64,000 nucleotides of DNA from Diphasiastrum complanatum (GCA_029204225.1 CM055106.1:4690858-4754857); one strand, 5' to 3'; numbered from the stretch's first letter, positions 1 through 11,503 are shown. Notes: a model not told the origin generated them from the letters alone. Numbers and translations are program-made.

Positions 1-916
1 AATAGCCTCAAACGCTAAGGAAATGACTTTGGCAAAGTGTGGAGCAACCCTGAATGAGATTTAAGGGCACTGTCGTCTTTTTTGCATTTTTCGTGAAAAA
101 CCCGGCACTGTCACTTTTTGCAACAGTGTCGCCTGTGGTTGTTTTAGTTCATTTCTGCAGAACTACAATTTTGGTTCATTTATACAGACAGAACGTTTAC
201 GGCCAATTTCACCACTTATAGCAATCAATGACAAGGAACCGAATGGATGCCAGCGGATACCAGCCAATTGGCAATCACAATTGACGACCTAATTTGTTTA
301 GTATAAATAGTTGTTCATATTCATACAGTTTCATTATTATCAAGTTATCAGAATTATCAGAAGAAGTTTTTGAATAGTTAGCTCTCTCTCTCAAGCCTAC
401 GAGCTTGAACACTCTTGAGCATTCTAGCTCATTTATTAGAGTTGTTTTAGAGATTGCTATTGCGCTACTGCTTATCAGCATTGCGCTTAATTCAGACTTT
501 CATTTTAGCTGCTCAGAGATAGCATAGAGTACATGACTTCGATCCACAACTTATTGTACTCATTTACTTCAGTTTTTTTTTTAATCAATACTATCCTTTA
601 TTGCGTTCAGCTTCGTCTCAAAATGTATGCATTTCTGTAGTTCTTCGCAACTAATTATTTATCTGATAATTCAATGTTTTATTGTTTGACTACGTAATCA
701 CTATAGTACTGATGATTTCAAGGTTAGTTACTATAAGATCGAACGTGATTTCTATCACTGTTGCTTTGTTCAAAATTGATAGGCGTAGTCATGCATTGTG
801 AAAGAGGAAGATAGTTTATTCCGCCATGCACAAAAAGTTTTCTTTCTAGACACTCGAATTATTTTCATTCGTTTATTTTTGAGCTAGACCTATCTTCACA
901 ACACCTCTTTTTGACA
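1..916 (+). repeat. Probable 5' LTR (3' part) of the copia element
   Basis: The stretch ends in CA immediately before the primer-binding site at 917. It contains a TATA-box-like TATAAAT at 302-308, which fits a retrotransposon promoter. The 5' boundary of the LTR cannot be fixed because no second copy is present. Confidence 0.5.
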
Positions 917-928
917 TGGTATCAGAGC
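917..928 (+). other. Primer-binding site (initiator tRNA-Met type)
   Basis: TGGTATCAGAGC is the usual plant copia minus-strand primer-binding site, complementary to the 3' end of initiator tRNA-Met. It sits directly after the LTR end and about 195 bp before gag. Confidence 0.85.
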
Positions 929-1122
929 AATTTCACTACTTCTTTATTTGATTCCTACATGATATCAAAGCGAAAGCTCTAATTCTTGATATCTTTCACG
1001 ATATTAAATTGATATGAAACTCTTCAGTTCTTTCCAACCTTTCAGTATCAGAGAATTGGTTTCCTATTGTTAGGATTACTACATCTTAGCGTCAATGATA
1101 CAATCGACAGACTAAGTTCTAG

Positions 1123-1906
1123 ATGGATTCCCAAAGTAAAGTCGGTCTTATCGCAGACAAGCTGAATGGATCCAATTATCATTTGTGGAAATTTAAGATG
1201 AAGATCTTGTTAATTGCCAGCGAATTATGGGATGTTGTCACAGGCACAAAAGTAAAACTTGAAGACGATGACTCAAAGTGAAAATCGAAGGAAGCTTGCT
1301 TATTATCATCAATATATTAGATACACAGATTGGACACATAGCTGAAGCTAAAACGTCAAAAGGCGTTTGGGACATCATGAACTCACTATATAACGTGAGG
1401 GACGTAACTACTAAGTTACATCTACGAAAGAAATTCTTCACATTCAAGATGTCTGTTGGTGATTCACTTCAGAGTCACATTAACCAGTTTAAGAATCTCT
1501 TGCAACAGATGGCCATTGTCGCGGATCAATCATAGACGATCAAGATGCAATCATGACATTGCTCTCAAGCTTGTCCTCTAAATATGAGAACTGGGTGATG
1601 ATCATATCGACACACTCAGACTTAACTCTCACTAGAGTTATCACTATGTTGCTGCAAGAAGACAATAGAAGAAGTCAAGACACGTCGTCTACTTCCTCCT
1701 CTCAAGCTCTATATGTCAACAAAGGCTCGAAGCGACAGAAGCAAAAAACCTCCAAGAAGGCTGTCTATTACCCAGAAGATCTTCAAGAACCAGCAGACCA
1801 CCCAACCGGTATATCGATGAGTCTGCAGCCTATCTTGTTCAAGAACCGATGTGTGTCCAAGAGGCACTCAGTCAGCCTGATTCCGATCTCTAGAAAGAAG
1901 CTATAG
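1123..1906 (+). pseudogene. Copia gag remnant (UBN2-type)
   Basis: This is the capsid-like part of a copia polyprotein. It opens at the ATG at 1123 with the usual gag N-terminus (KLNGSNYHLW motif). It hits an in-frame TGA at 1279, where a Trp codon is expected, then continues in other frames with the UBN2-like segments around GVWDIMNSLY and LLSSLSSKYENWV. The Lys/Arg-rich tail ends near 1760 without a zinc knuckle. At least two frameshifts plus the stop make it non-functional. Confidence 0.8.
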
Positions 1907-3446
1907 ATAAAGAGTATTCATCTCTTATCAAGAACCAGACATGGACCATTGTCAAATTACCTGCTAGAAAAAACGTAGTTGATTGCAAATAGATTTTCAA
2001 AGTCAAGTACAACGTAGATGGAAGCGTCAACAGAAGAAATGCACGACTTGTCATCAGAGGATTTTCTCAGGTATACAACATCGATTACACTGAAAATTTC
2101 AGTCGAGTAGTCAAGCATTCTTCTATTCAGCTTTTGCTATCATTTGCCGCTGCAGCAGATTTGGAAATACATCAAATGGATGTGCAGATAGCATATCTCA
2201 TTGGAGTTATCGAAGAAGACATTTACATGGTGCAACTCGAAGGTTATATTATCGAGGGTAAACACAATCATGTGTGTAAACTCCATAAGGCACTTTATGG
2301 CTTGAAGCAATCTGCTCGAGCATGGTTTCAAAGGATCAATACTTTTCTTATTGATCACGGCTACACACCTAGCTCTTCAGATTCAAACGTTTACTTCAAA
2401 GCAGTGCAACAGTCTTTTATCATTATCACTTTATACGTGGATGATATATTGCTTTTCAGCAACAGTACCGATCTGATAAAAGAAGCTAAGACAATGTTAT
2501 CTTTCAAATTCGACATGACAGGTCTGGGCGAAACTCATTTCTGCCTTGGTATACAAATCCACAGAGACAAAAAATAGAAGTTGATCTACATTACACAACA
2601 TAGGTACATCTACAACATTTTAGTCAGATATAATCTGACCAATTGCAAGTTAGCTCTCTCACCAATGGAACCAGGACTCAAATTGTCAAAGGACCAGTGT
2701 CCCCAAACAATTTATGAGAAGCAGCAGATGCGTGAGTATCCTCACCATTCTATTATAGGATCTCTTAAATACGCCATGATCTGTACCAGGCCAGACATAG
2801 CTCTCTCAGTCAGTTTATGGCTAATCCCGGTATAACACATTGAAAGACTCTTATCAGAGTCATGAGATATCTTCGAGCTACTATGGGCTTTTACATTTGT
2901 TATGGAACAGTCGGCAACGACAAACTCAATTTCCTCAGTGGTTACACAAATGCGAGTTGGGCAGGAGATGTAGACACTCGTAAATCTACTTTCGGATTTA
3001 CATTCTTCCTCAACAATGGTCCAATTTTCTGGAACAGTCGCAAGCAATCTTCGATAGCTCTATCTTCCACAGAATCAGAGTATATCGTAGCCTCTCAAGC
3101 TACAAAGGAAGCAATTTGGTTGAGAAAAGTTTACTCTCATATATCGGTCTGAATCAATATGCTCTGACGACATTATTTTGTGACAATCAAAGTGCCATTG
3201 CTTTACCCTAGATTTCATTCCAGAAGTAAGCACATTGAATTGAAGTATCATTTCATCATAAGCAAAGTTCTCAACAAAGAGGTCAGATTACAGTATTGTA
3301 GAACGCATGATATGACAACTGATATTTTTACTAAAGCATTAAGTTTAGATACACACATAAGATTCTGTGTAGAACTAAGTTTGAAGGTCAAGGCATTCAA
3401 GGATTCCAGAGGGCAAGCACCAAAATCAAAACTAAATGAAATATGA
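1860..3446 (+). pseudogene. Copia reverse transcriptase and RNase H remnant
   Basis: Reads across several frames as copia RT: the KNQTWTIVKLP start, the LYGLKQSARAWF motif and the catalytic YVDD at about 2437-2448. RNase H follows (WAGDVDTRKSTFGF, then ALSSTESEY) and ends with the characteristic DIFTKAL tail near 3340. Interruptions include TAG at 1891, TAG at 1990 and TAG at 2575, plus frameshifts near 2835 and 3150. The upstream protease and integrase are absent, so this is an internally deleted copy. Confidence 0.85.
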
Positions 3447-3470
3447 TGATGATGAGAGAGAGAGAGAGAG

Positions 3471-4121
3471 TTGGCTATGATGGTTAAAATGAGATTTTTG
3501 TGATTTGATTCGTCGATACGAAATTAGACTTATCTTGACCATAAGCATTGCAAATTATGGTTGTGACTTATATTAACCATGGACTTATCTTGACCGTAAA
3601 AGTGAAATATTGCTAATCATGGATTTGGCTACATGTCAATTGCATACGCATACGTGAAGTATTGCTAATTATGGTTTTGGCTAGGTGTAGTGCATGCCAT
3701 CATGCTCTTGGAAACTTCTATTTGGTGAATGTTTCCAATCGTGAGAGAGATGCTTGCAATCAAAACAGGTTCTTGAAGAGAGGGAATTTGTTGAGAGAGA
3801 ACATGAAATAGATTGGAAATCATGGTGTGAATTTCAGGGCAACGACGCAAAAACTGCAGAGAAAATGCTAGTTGAGAGAATGTAGAATGTTATGAAGAAA
3901 AGGCGTTTTAGAGGTTCTCAGTGGTCCACGTTTGTCCTAAGACATCTTTGAAGGGCATTTAAAAATCATTTGAAATGAAGCTGAAGTGAGATCAATCTCT
4001 CGCTCTCTCCCTCTCTCTAGAAACTTCTAGGAAGAGAACTTTCTAGAGAGAGAAAATCAAAGTATAAAATCTTGATGGCAGGAGAAAGAAGTCCCGATGG
4101 TAGGAGAGAGGAACGCGAGAG
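3471..4121. other. Gene-free stretch with short imperfect repeats
   Basis: No coding potential is seen. The segment tattgctaatcatgg at about 3609 recurs as tattgctaattatgg at about 3659, followed both times by a similar 'ttggcta' end. The right half (3990-4120) is rich in GAGAGA/CTCTCT and probably belongs to the upstream region of the SDR-like gene. Confidence 0.4.
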
Positions 4122-4263
4122 TGAAATTTTCTTGTTTTTAGGGTTTTTTTAGGGTTTCTTTGGTATGGGAGAGAAATAGCTATATAGTGAGTTGAAATTT
4201 TCTTGTTTTTAGGGTTTTTTTAGGGTTTCTTTGTTATGGGAGAGAAATAGCTATATAGTGAGT
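4122..4263 (+). promoter_or_regulatory. Tandem 71-bp promoter duplication with teloboxes and TATA motifs
   Basis: Two near-identical 71-bp units (4122-4192 and 4193-4263) lie just before the first exon of the SDR-like gene. Each unit has two telobox motifs TAGGGTTT (4139-4146, 4150-4157, 4210-4217, 4221-4228) and one CTATATAG TATA-like motif. The second TATA-like motif is about 65-70 bp before the ATG at 4323, and a GA-rich tract (about 4270-4290) lies between them. Teloboxes are common near transcription starts of plant housekeeping genes. Its role as a promoter is inferred from position and motifs. Confidence 0.6.
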
Positions 4264-4322
4264 TATTGGGGAGCGAGAGAGAGAGAGAGCTCCTTCATTC
4301 CTTTGCTTTGGCAGGCTTAACT

Positions 4323-7300
4323 ATGAAAAGATTCCAAGTTCTCCAACGTCACTTGGATCCACCTCCTTCTACTCCTCCTCCTCCTCTGCTACCTGCTTCA
4401 AGCTGTGCAGCAGAGCAGAACAGCACTCATGTCTCAACGATGTTATCTCTTTCTGGTAATTCTCTGCCATTTCTTATCTGCTTCCCACCCAAGTGAAGCG
4501 TTTTCCCAATTAATTGTGAATCAGAAGCTTTTGGAAATGCTGCTGTTTCATGTTATAATTCTTCCGATGTCTTGATCGTTTGCTATTGATCTTTCTATTG
4601 CCATGGCATGCCCAGTCTTAGTCGATCTCGTGTCATACTAGCAATAGCAATGCTTGCCCTAGTTAGGGTTGTTAATAAAAACCGCTTGAAGGTAAGCATT
4701 GGCATGTTTATCTGTAAGCTTGATGCTGGGCTTGAGCTTGTTCTTGGATGCAAGTCCTAAGCAGATTGTGGCGATACAAATTGATGTCTATGTGGGCGAA
4801 ATGTCTTGAGTGGTTACCCTCCATAGTCATCATCAAATTCCTACGATGCTAATCAGCTACAGCACATAATTTATATTACAAAAACTGTCATCTCGAGGCA
4901 CCAATTCTTGCTTTCCAGAAACCTACCTAATCCCTGAAGCAAAAACTGGAACTATGTCAAACCGAATGCAACCAACTTCAGCAGGCAAATGCTAAATAAT
5001 ATCATGTCATAAAGATTCAACTCAACAATCACAATTTGTGTATCTTGAAAAAGCTCTGAAGTTTCCTAATTGCAGCCAATATATCTACTACACCTAAGGG
5101 TTTTCTCAAATCCATATCTCTTGGAAATCGTGGGACCGACTAATCAAAGAAAATAAGCAGCTTACAAACCAGGGTCGGTCATGCTACGCATCAAGGTCAG
5201 ATGAATAGATCTATCCAAGTAGGACATTTCCTGCTCGCGGCCAAAACGTTGATTTTCTAAAAAACTCGAAATTTGTACTACTTTATTCACATCAACAACG
5301 CAACATCAACCAATTGGGTAGTTGGATTCTGAAATAACAGACCTAGGCTGGATTAACCTTAATGTGCCGGTGAACTTGACAAGCTGTGACTAGCCAGTTT
5401 TCATGGATCGGCCGTTAATGATTAACAATTCCCGCTGAGCAGCTCACGTCATTTTTGTTCAGAAGTATTTGATAGATTTGTCCCTAAAGGAGGCTGCTGT
5501 TTTAGTTTTCTTCCTTAGAATCAAAAATCTACATGGATGATCTATTTCACTTTTTCTTTGCAGACCATTGGAGATTGAGCAATATCGAATCGCGTCAGTA
5601 TTATGCAGATGAAAATGGCCGCACTAAAAGGATTCCTATTCTCGAAGCTGAGAAACATGAATTTGGAGCTAAACAAGAATGTGGGATTGCTTTTACAAAG
5701 TGTCTAGGGCAGATTGCACTTCAGCCGAATGATGAAGATAAAAAGCGACAATTGATCCAAAAAAAGCAAGTTGTTTTAGTGATTGGAGCAGGAGATGCAA
5801 CTGGTGGTGCAGTTGCAAAGAGGTTTGCCAAAGAAGGGTTTGTAGTCTGCATGGTCAGAAGAACACAAGAAAAGCTTTTTCCTTTGCAAGAAGAAATAGT
5901 AGGAGCTGGTGGAGAGGCGCATGCTTTTGGAGTTGATGCGAGGAACGAAGGTATCTACAGCACTATATGCGTGTTGATACCTGAGAATTAACATATATTT
6001 TTGCGCCTCTTTCTGTCTCGAGTCACTTGTCTTCCTTTTTTGTTACAAGTTACAACCCATCCGTTTCTTGATGCAGATTGCTTTCTAACTTTCTCCTTAC
6101 CATGCTCTCTGTCTCCTCTCATATCAAGCCCTTACGTGGTCAGACGTCTGTTAATATGTTGCCTTTTCTCATCACTGGCTCATTTTATGTGCCAATTGAA
6201 TAAAAGCATACATTGATCTGAAGACTACCACATTCAGATGTTCTGAGAGTGCAATGCCATGCCTTTGAAGATTTTCTGCATTCACTAATTAATCTTATGA
6301 TGAGTGGTTTTTCGTACCTCATTTGAGCAGTTTCCTTGAGCCTTGCCCTTCCTATCTAGTGAGCCAAAAAATTTCTGAGCATTTTCTCAGCATGTCTTAG
6401 TGATCTTACTCTTAAAACAACTATACAAGATATATTTTTTCTCCAGAATATGCTAAACTAATCAACTGTTTAATAACAAGCAACAATTTTGAGGAATGGA
6501 TGGTATTTACTCAATTACAGACTAGCTGGACTAATTACTGCACTTACATATAGCTCAACAGGCAGCTCCATTTATGTTCCTGTTCCCTTTGATAAAAATC
6601 TCAAGGTTACATTTGAGTACAACATTTAACAAGTAGGATGGACGTTTTTAGCTGCACATAATTGACGAATTTGCTTATTGACAAAAATAAAAATTTCAGA
6701 TGAAATGGTGGCACTTATAGAGCATATAGAGAAATCGATTGGGGAGATCAACGTAGCTGTTTACAATATTGGAGCTAATGTAAAATTTGGTATACTTGAG
6801 ACTACCTCCAGAGTTTTCTTCAAGGTATTCTCCCATACATAACTCATGAATCTGGCTAATGGTTTTTGTGGCATTTGTAAACTGCTTCCTGGGAAATGAT
6901 TTTCCCTTTCACACTGCAAGTTCATATACAGGACACTGATTGTTTTATCACCTATGGAGGTTTGGGAGATGGCATGCTTTGCTGGATTTTTAACTGGCCG
7001 CGAGGTAGCAAAGTACATGGTTCCACGAGGTGAGGGGACAATTATCTTCACTGGGGCAACTGCAAGCATACGCGGTGGTGCAGGGTTTGCTGCTTTTGCA
7101 GGGGCAAAATTTGCTCTGCGTGCATTGGCTCAAAGTATGGCTCGAGAGTTAGGCCCAAAAGGGGTGCATGTGGCCCATGTGGTGATTGATGCTGCCATCA
7201 ACACATCCTGGACTTTGCAGAATCTCAAGGATGCAAGTGACCTGGTGCAGCAAAATGCAGTGGTGAAACCTGAGGATGTGGCAGATCTCTATTGGCAGAT

Positions 7301-7367
7301 TCATCAGCAGCCCAGAAGTGCTTGGAGTCATGAGCTGGACTTGAGACCATGGAAGGAACCGTGGTAA
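4323..7367 (+). CDS. SDR-like NAD(P)-binding protein, four exons, candidate PTS2 N-terminus
   Basis: Proposed exons are 4323-4455, 5564-5950, 6700-6824 and 6960-7367. All junctions are GT...AG and phases agree (1, 1, 0), giving 350 aa. Exon 2 has no in-frame ATG after its acceptor and before the Rossmann fold, so an upstream start is required. Residues 3-11 (RFQVLQRHL) fit the R-x6-H-L spacing of a peroxisomal PTS2 and resemble the N-terminus of plant 3-ketoacyl-CoA thiolases. A Pro/Ser-rich linker follows. The SDR core starts near residue 115, with the glycine motif GAGDATGG (119-126) and NIGAN (196-200). In the active-site region Lys265 is kept, but the Tyr position is Phe261 (FAGAK) and the usual Ser position is Ala248. 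The tail QQPRSAW...LDLRPWKEPW resembles a bacterial SDR subfamily. Nucleotide binding is likely; the reaction is unknown. Exon 1 is the least certain part. Confidence 0.75.
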
Positions 7368-7446
7368 TGAAGGACTAGTTTCTTTTGTTGCTTATCTTTC
7401 TCAAGAAATATTATTTGCAAAAGCACTATTGCTATCTGTAAATAAC

Positions 7447-7452
7447 AATAAA
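7447..7452 (+). terminator. Poly(A) signal for the SDR-like gene
   Basis: A canonical AATAAA lies 80 bp after the TAA stop of the SDR-like gene, a normal plant distance. No other polyadenylation signal of this quality was noticed in the 3' flank. Confidence 0.5.
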
Positions 7453-7991
7453 GCTTCACTTTGTTAAGGCTATATTTTGAATAGAAATAATTCTTGCGAC
7501 ATTTTCAAAGAGTTTTGAATAACCTGCTTAAAAGCAATCAGAGCTTTCAAATTTACGAATTACAGGCTCGCCTATTTTGAGTGGTTATGCACAGTGAGAA
7601 GAACCCACTCAAAGTGTGAGAGTCACTTATGTTTGAGAGCCAATCTTTACATTCTTAGACAAAGTTCCTGGAAGTCTTCATAAAAGCCTTTGATTGTGTT
7701 TTAAAGGCAAAAAAGCTCACTGTAACAGCATCACTGTTGGCTGAAATCAATAAGTTCTTACTCGGAGTTGCTGATTTAATTAGATACTATTCTTGCTGTT
7801 AATCTTGAATTTCATGTATTAGTTGTCGGCTTGGTTATCAAAGCTAGGCCTCATTGTGCTGCTCATCAACAACTTTGGTATTTGGATTCCTTCATGTGCA
7901 CTCATAATTTTTCACATGGTAGCTGCAACATATTTCACAAAAAGTCGACTGCTTTCTAAACATGAATAGATCCTAATTCAACATTGATAGG
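7453..7991. other. Intergenic stretch, nothing recognised
   Basis: AT-rich sequence between the 3' end of the SDR-like gene and the LTR that starts at 7992. No ORF, RNA gene or repeat was recognised. Confidence 0.5.
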
Positions 7992-8259
7992 TGAAGATTG
8001 TCAACAATCAAATATGCCACATCAAGCATTCACCATAAGCAATCACCAAAGAAGCCGGAAGAAGAACACGCACTATCAATCTATCACACTAACTCATACA
8101 GAATGTCAAATGTACAAATAAACCCTGAACCCCTGATAGAGAGAGAAAACCTACGAGTAGACTAATAGACTAGTCTACGGCTAATGACAGCTGGTTACAG
8201 CTGTCAACATTAATGTACCTCGTAAACAGAACAATGAAGTTTATCATTGATTTCTAACA
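7992..8259 (-). repeat. 3' LTR of the minus-strand copia (268 bp)
   Basis: On the minus strand it begins TGTTAGAAATC and ends CTTCA, the TG...CA ends typical of LTRs. It directly follows a purine-rich tract (8260-8272). No 5' partner LTR exists in the window, so the limits rest on the termini and the polypurine tract only. Confidence 0.65.
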
Positions 8260-8272
8260 CTCTCCCTCAATG
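8260..8272 (-). other. Polypurine tract
   Basis: Minus-strand ATTGAGGGAGAG immediately precedes the TGTTAG start of the 3' LTR, the expected plus-strand primer position. Confidence 0.65.
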
Positions 8273-8329
8273 ATAAAACTACATTCTTCTATTCCTAATA
8301 GAGTACGAAACCTCTCAAATTTACATCTA

Positions 8330-10502
8330 CCTAATGACTAAGTAAAAATATCTGTCATTTGATCTTCAGATTTACAAAAAACAAGATCAATGGCTCCATC
8401 TTTCGAACAAAATGGTAGTGTATTTCGATGTGCTTGGTTCGAGCATGTAGAACTGGATTTTTGGCAAGGTGAATGCAACTTTAATTATCGCAAGATATAG
8501 TAGTCGCATCCACCTGTGGTTGACCTAAATCCACAAGCAATCTTCGTAACCATACCGCTTCTTGTGTAGCATTGCTGAGTGCTCGATATTCAGCTTCCGT
8601 CGATGATAAGGCTAATGTAGGTTGTTTTCTGCTGCTCCATGAAATTGCAACTGTACCATAACTGAATGTATGACCACTGGTAGATCTTCTGTCATCAATA
8701 TTACCTGCCCAATCGGCATTATCAATTAAGCTCTCATTACTTCCTGTAATAATCAAATCATCCACGTACAAGACAACGAACACTATATCTGAGTCTTGCC
8801 TTAGAATGTAAAGATTAGGATCAGCATCACTCTTTATGATTCCCCTTTGCTTGAAGTGTTCATCAATGCAAGAGTACCACGCCCGTGGTGCTTGCTTCAA
8901 TCCATAAATGGCTTTGTTGAGCTTACAAACGAGATGTTCTCTCCCTAGCTCAACAAATCCTTGAGGTTGTATTAAGTACACCTCTTCATCCAGCACTCCA
9001 TTAAGAAAAGCAGATTTAACGTCCATTTGCTGGATCTTCCAACCATAGAAAACAGAAATAGCAATGATAGAACGTATAGTTATCATCTTAGCTACGGGTG
9101 CGAAGGTTTCCTCAAAATCAATAACTTTCTGCTGCTCAAATCCTCTCGCAACCAACCGTGCTTTGTACTTGTTGACTTGCCCAAGTGATAGGCGTCTTAC
9201 CATCAGGTAGCTCAACCAAGTTCCACGTCCTATTTTTCGTTATAACTTCTTTTTCTGTTTCCATAGCTTCACGCCACTCCTTGTGCTCCTTTGCTTTATG
9301 AAGAGTTTTTGGTTCTTGAGCCTTGAGCACAGAATCTATTAGGGCTAGATTCATCTCTAATCTTGCAGGAGGTTTTCAATTTCTACTTGATCTTCTACGC
9401 TCTCCCTGCTCACTTGATTCGGGAGTATCTCCCTTATTAGCATCACTTGTCACTGACAAGTATCACTTAGGCACTCTCGTAGGAATCTCGTTATTGACCC
9501 TATCTTTTTCCATTGGCTCTTCCATATCGACACCAACTTCTTCCTTCACTTGCACTTTAGCTTTATCATCAAAGGGATCAATTGTCAATTTTATTTGGTC
9601 ATTTTGACCCATCTCATCAAAAGTAGCATCTCTGGAAATCACGATCTTTTGTGCATCTGTGTCATACATCCTGTATGCCTTGGCTCTTTCATCATATTCA
9701 AGGAAAATACACTTAACAACTTTTGCATCCAGCTTCTTTCGTTTTTCATCAGGTACATGAGCGTAAGCATCACAACCAAATACTCGTAAATGAGAAACAT
9801 TAGGTTTCTTTCCAGTAAAAGCTTCGTAAGGTGTCTTACCCTCCACAGACTTCATAGGACACCGATTCAAGATATGAGTAGTTGTGTTGCATGCTTCTGC
9901 TCAAAAAGTTTGGCAAACCCTTGCTCTTAAGCATTGCCCTAGCCATCTCCACAATGGATCTGTTTTTCCGTTCTGCAACTCCGTTCTGTTGTGGTGAATA
10001 GGGTGTAGTGGTTTGTCTCTTGATCCCCTAATCCTTGCAAAAGTTTATAGACTCTGTTGAAAAATACTCACCGCCACCATCTGATCTGAGGGTCTTCATA
10101 TAACAACCTGTTTGTTTTTCAACTAGAGCCTTGAACTCTGAAATAAATCCAGATATGTCTACTATAGTCATCAATGAATGTGATGAAATAGTAACAACCA
10201 CTAATGGACCTAGTTTGTATTGGTCCACACAGATCCCTATGAACAAGATCAAGAATGTCATTGGCTCTTCTTGCTGCATCTTTGGGAAATCTCTCTCTAT
10301 GTTGTTTTCCCAATATGCAACCCTCACAAATTTTTCCTTCAGAAGAGATATCAGGCAATCCAACAACTAGATTACCTCTTTTAAGGATTTGCAAGCTTTG
10401 AGCACTAATATGACCAAACCTTTGATGCCAAAGATCACTTCGACTATCAACAGTGCTTACCATAACAAAGATGGCTGAAATCCATACATAAACATAAAGC
10501 AC
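8330..10502 (-). pseudogene. Copia integrase-RT-RNase H remnant
   Basis: Integrase starts with the HHCC zinc-binding region (WHQRFGHIS ... CEGCILGK, about 10380-10300 downward). The catalytic core follows (FIDDYSR; LRSDGGGEYF near 10090) and then the VFGCDAYAHVP region. RT (9350-8710) keeps KARLVARGFEQQ, MDVKSAFLNG, LYGLKQAP-type and LYVDDLIITG motifs. It then jumps directly to RNase H (NADWAGNIDDRRSTSG), so the C-terminal RT and connection region is deleted. Frameshifts at about 10130, 9900 and 9200 and a stop at about 8480 inactivate it. Confidence 0.85.
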
Positions 10503-11009
10503 TCATTGCGTGCTTATAAATTTGCAACTGGTATAGCATTGGTTTAACCTCACGTTAAAACCTGTATTTTTTAGAAGAATTTTAAACTAATTCTCCAATG
10601 GTATCATGTCACTAACATTTTTTGAACTATTATTGAGTTTCTCATGGGGTATTCAAAGTATTCAAATTATGAGCACTTTAAATTTGATGCCGGTATCGAA
10701 AGTTGGTGAACCAATGGAATCTATTGGAAAAAGTTTTTAGCATATCGATGGGCTTGATAACTATTCAGTTGTATCTAAATTTTTACTGCATAATCAAGTT
10801 TAAACGTAACTAATGGTTTTATTAGATTTTAAGTCGTACCTAGTTTTTGTCATGTAATCTTCATAGCCTTTAAATACATTATTTTGGATTTCTATTGAAA
10901 TTTATAATAATTTTGTTTGTAATATTATTTTGGTATCATAAGAATCACAACTACAAGTAGTTACAAAAATCAAAAGAATCGGCAAACGGAGCTAAATGGA
11001 ATTTTGGCA
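10503..11009. other. AT-rich stretch, nothing recognised
   Basis: No coding sequence, LTR end or structured RNA was recognised between the truncated copia and the SINE-like segment. Confidence 0.4.
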
Positions 11010-11254
11010 TTTTTTTTTATATAGGGAATAAGATTTGGCAATGGATTTAATAATGTGCCATATGCTATTCAAGTACGAGAATCGTAGAGTGCACCAAAGA
11101 TACCTTCTACGGATTTGATATTGTAGCAAATTAGTAGTCCTAATTGAGATGCATGAAAACGACAAAGCTAGAAATGCTTCTTGGTTTCCAAGGGAGGCTC
11201 GAACTCGGGACCAAAGAACCTTTGGATGCCAAGCTAACCAACTAGGCCAACCCC
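11010..11254 (-). repeat. Candidate tRNA-derived SINE
   Basis: On the minus strand 11254-11184 reads like a tRNA gene head. It has an A box TGGCCTAGTTGG (11249-11238) and a B box with core GAGTTCGAGCC, about 40 bp apart, which is the RNA polymerase III promoter layout. The acceptor ends do not pair, so it is not an intact tRNA gene. A unique body follows and ends in an A-rich tract at about 11018-11009. That structure fits a plant tRNA-derived SINE. Target duplications were not identified. Confidence 0.45.
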
Positions 11255-11407
11255 TTTGGGTCAAAGCTAGAAATAAACAAATAGAGCACGTAAATGAACA
11301 GGTTAAGAGTTTATTGAAAAATCAACTACCATATCAATCAAAAGTCTTTATAAGTGAGCATAAGGATCAAAAGCCATAGGCAATTGAAGGTTGGGTGCAA
11401 TGTTGTG

Positions 11408-11500
11408 GTGTGGTTGTGACCCTACAGTTGGGCGGTTACGGTGCATCGTCATGGGTGTGCGGAACCTTCAAGGCAGTCGATGATCCTAGGGAGTTACAAA
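11408..11500 (+). repeat. Truncated 5' LTR of the gypsy element
   Basis: Matches the end of the 3' LTR (about 17145-17240), sharing GTGACCCTAC, CTTCAAGGCAGTCGATGATC and CTAGGGAGTT. About 370 bp of the LTR's 5' side is missing here. Confidence 0.8.
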
Positions 11501-11503
11501 AGT

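Larger units (their letters stand above)
1..3470 (+). mobile_element. Degenerate Ty1/copia retrotransposon, protease-integrase deleted
   Basis: In order the element shows an LTR end, a primer-binding site, copia-type gag, reverse transcriptase and RNase H, then a GA-rich polypurine tract at 3454-3470. Gag runs almost directly into the RT region near 1860, so protease and integrase are missing. Stops and frameshifts break every domain. No downstream sequence resembles 1-916, so the 3' LTR was lost or has diverged, and the left boundary may lie outside the window. Family assignment is safe; the exact ends are not. Confidence 0.85.
7992..10502 (-). mobile_element. 5'-truncated Ty1/copia element, minus strand
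   Basis: On the minus strand the order is integrase, linker, RT, RNase H, polypurine tract and 3' LTR, which is normal copia order. Gag, protease and the 5' LTR are absent, and homology stops near 10502. It lies 3' to 3' with the SDR-like gene. Confidence 0.85.

Noticed and set aside
4266-4322. Earlier start for the SDR-like protein at 4266
   Set aside because: The codon there is TTG and the frame runs through a GA repeat; the first ATG at 4323 puts the PTS2-like motif at the expected N-terminal position.
11184-11254. Intact tRNA gene on the minus strand
   Set aside because: A and B boxes are present but the acceptor stem does not pair and no clear anticodon loop was found; a SINE head fits better.
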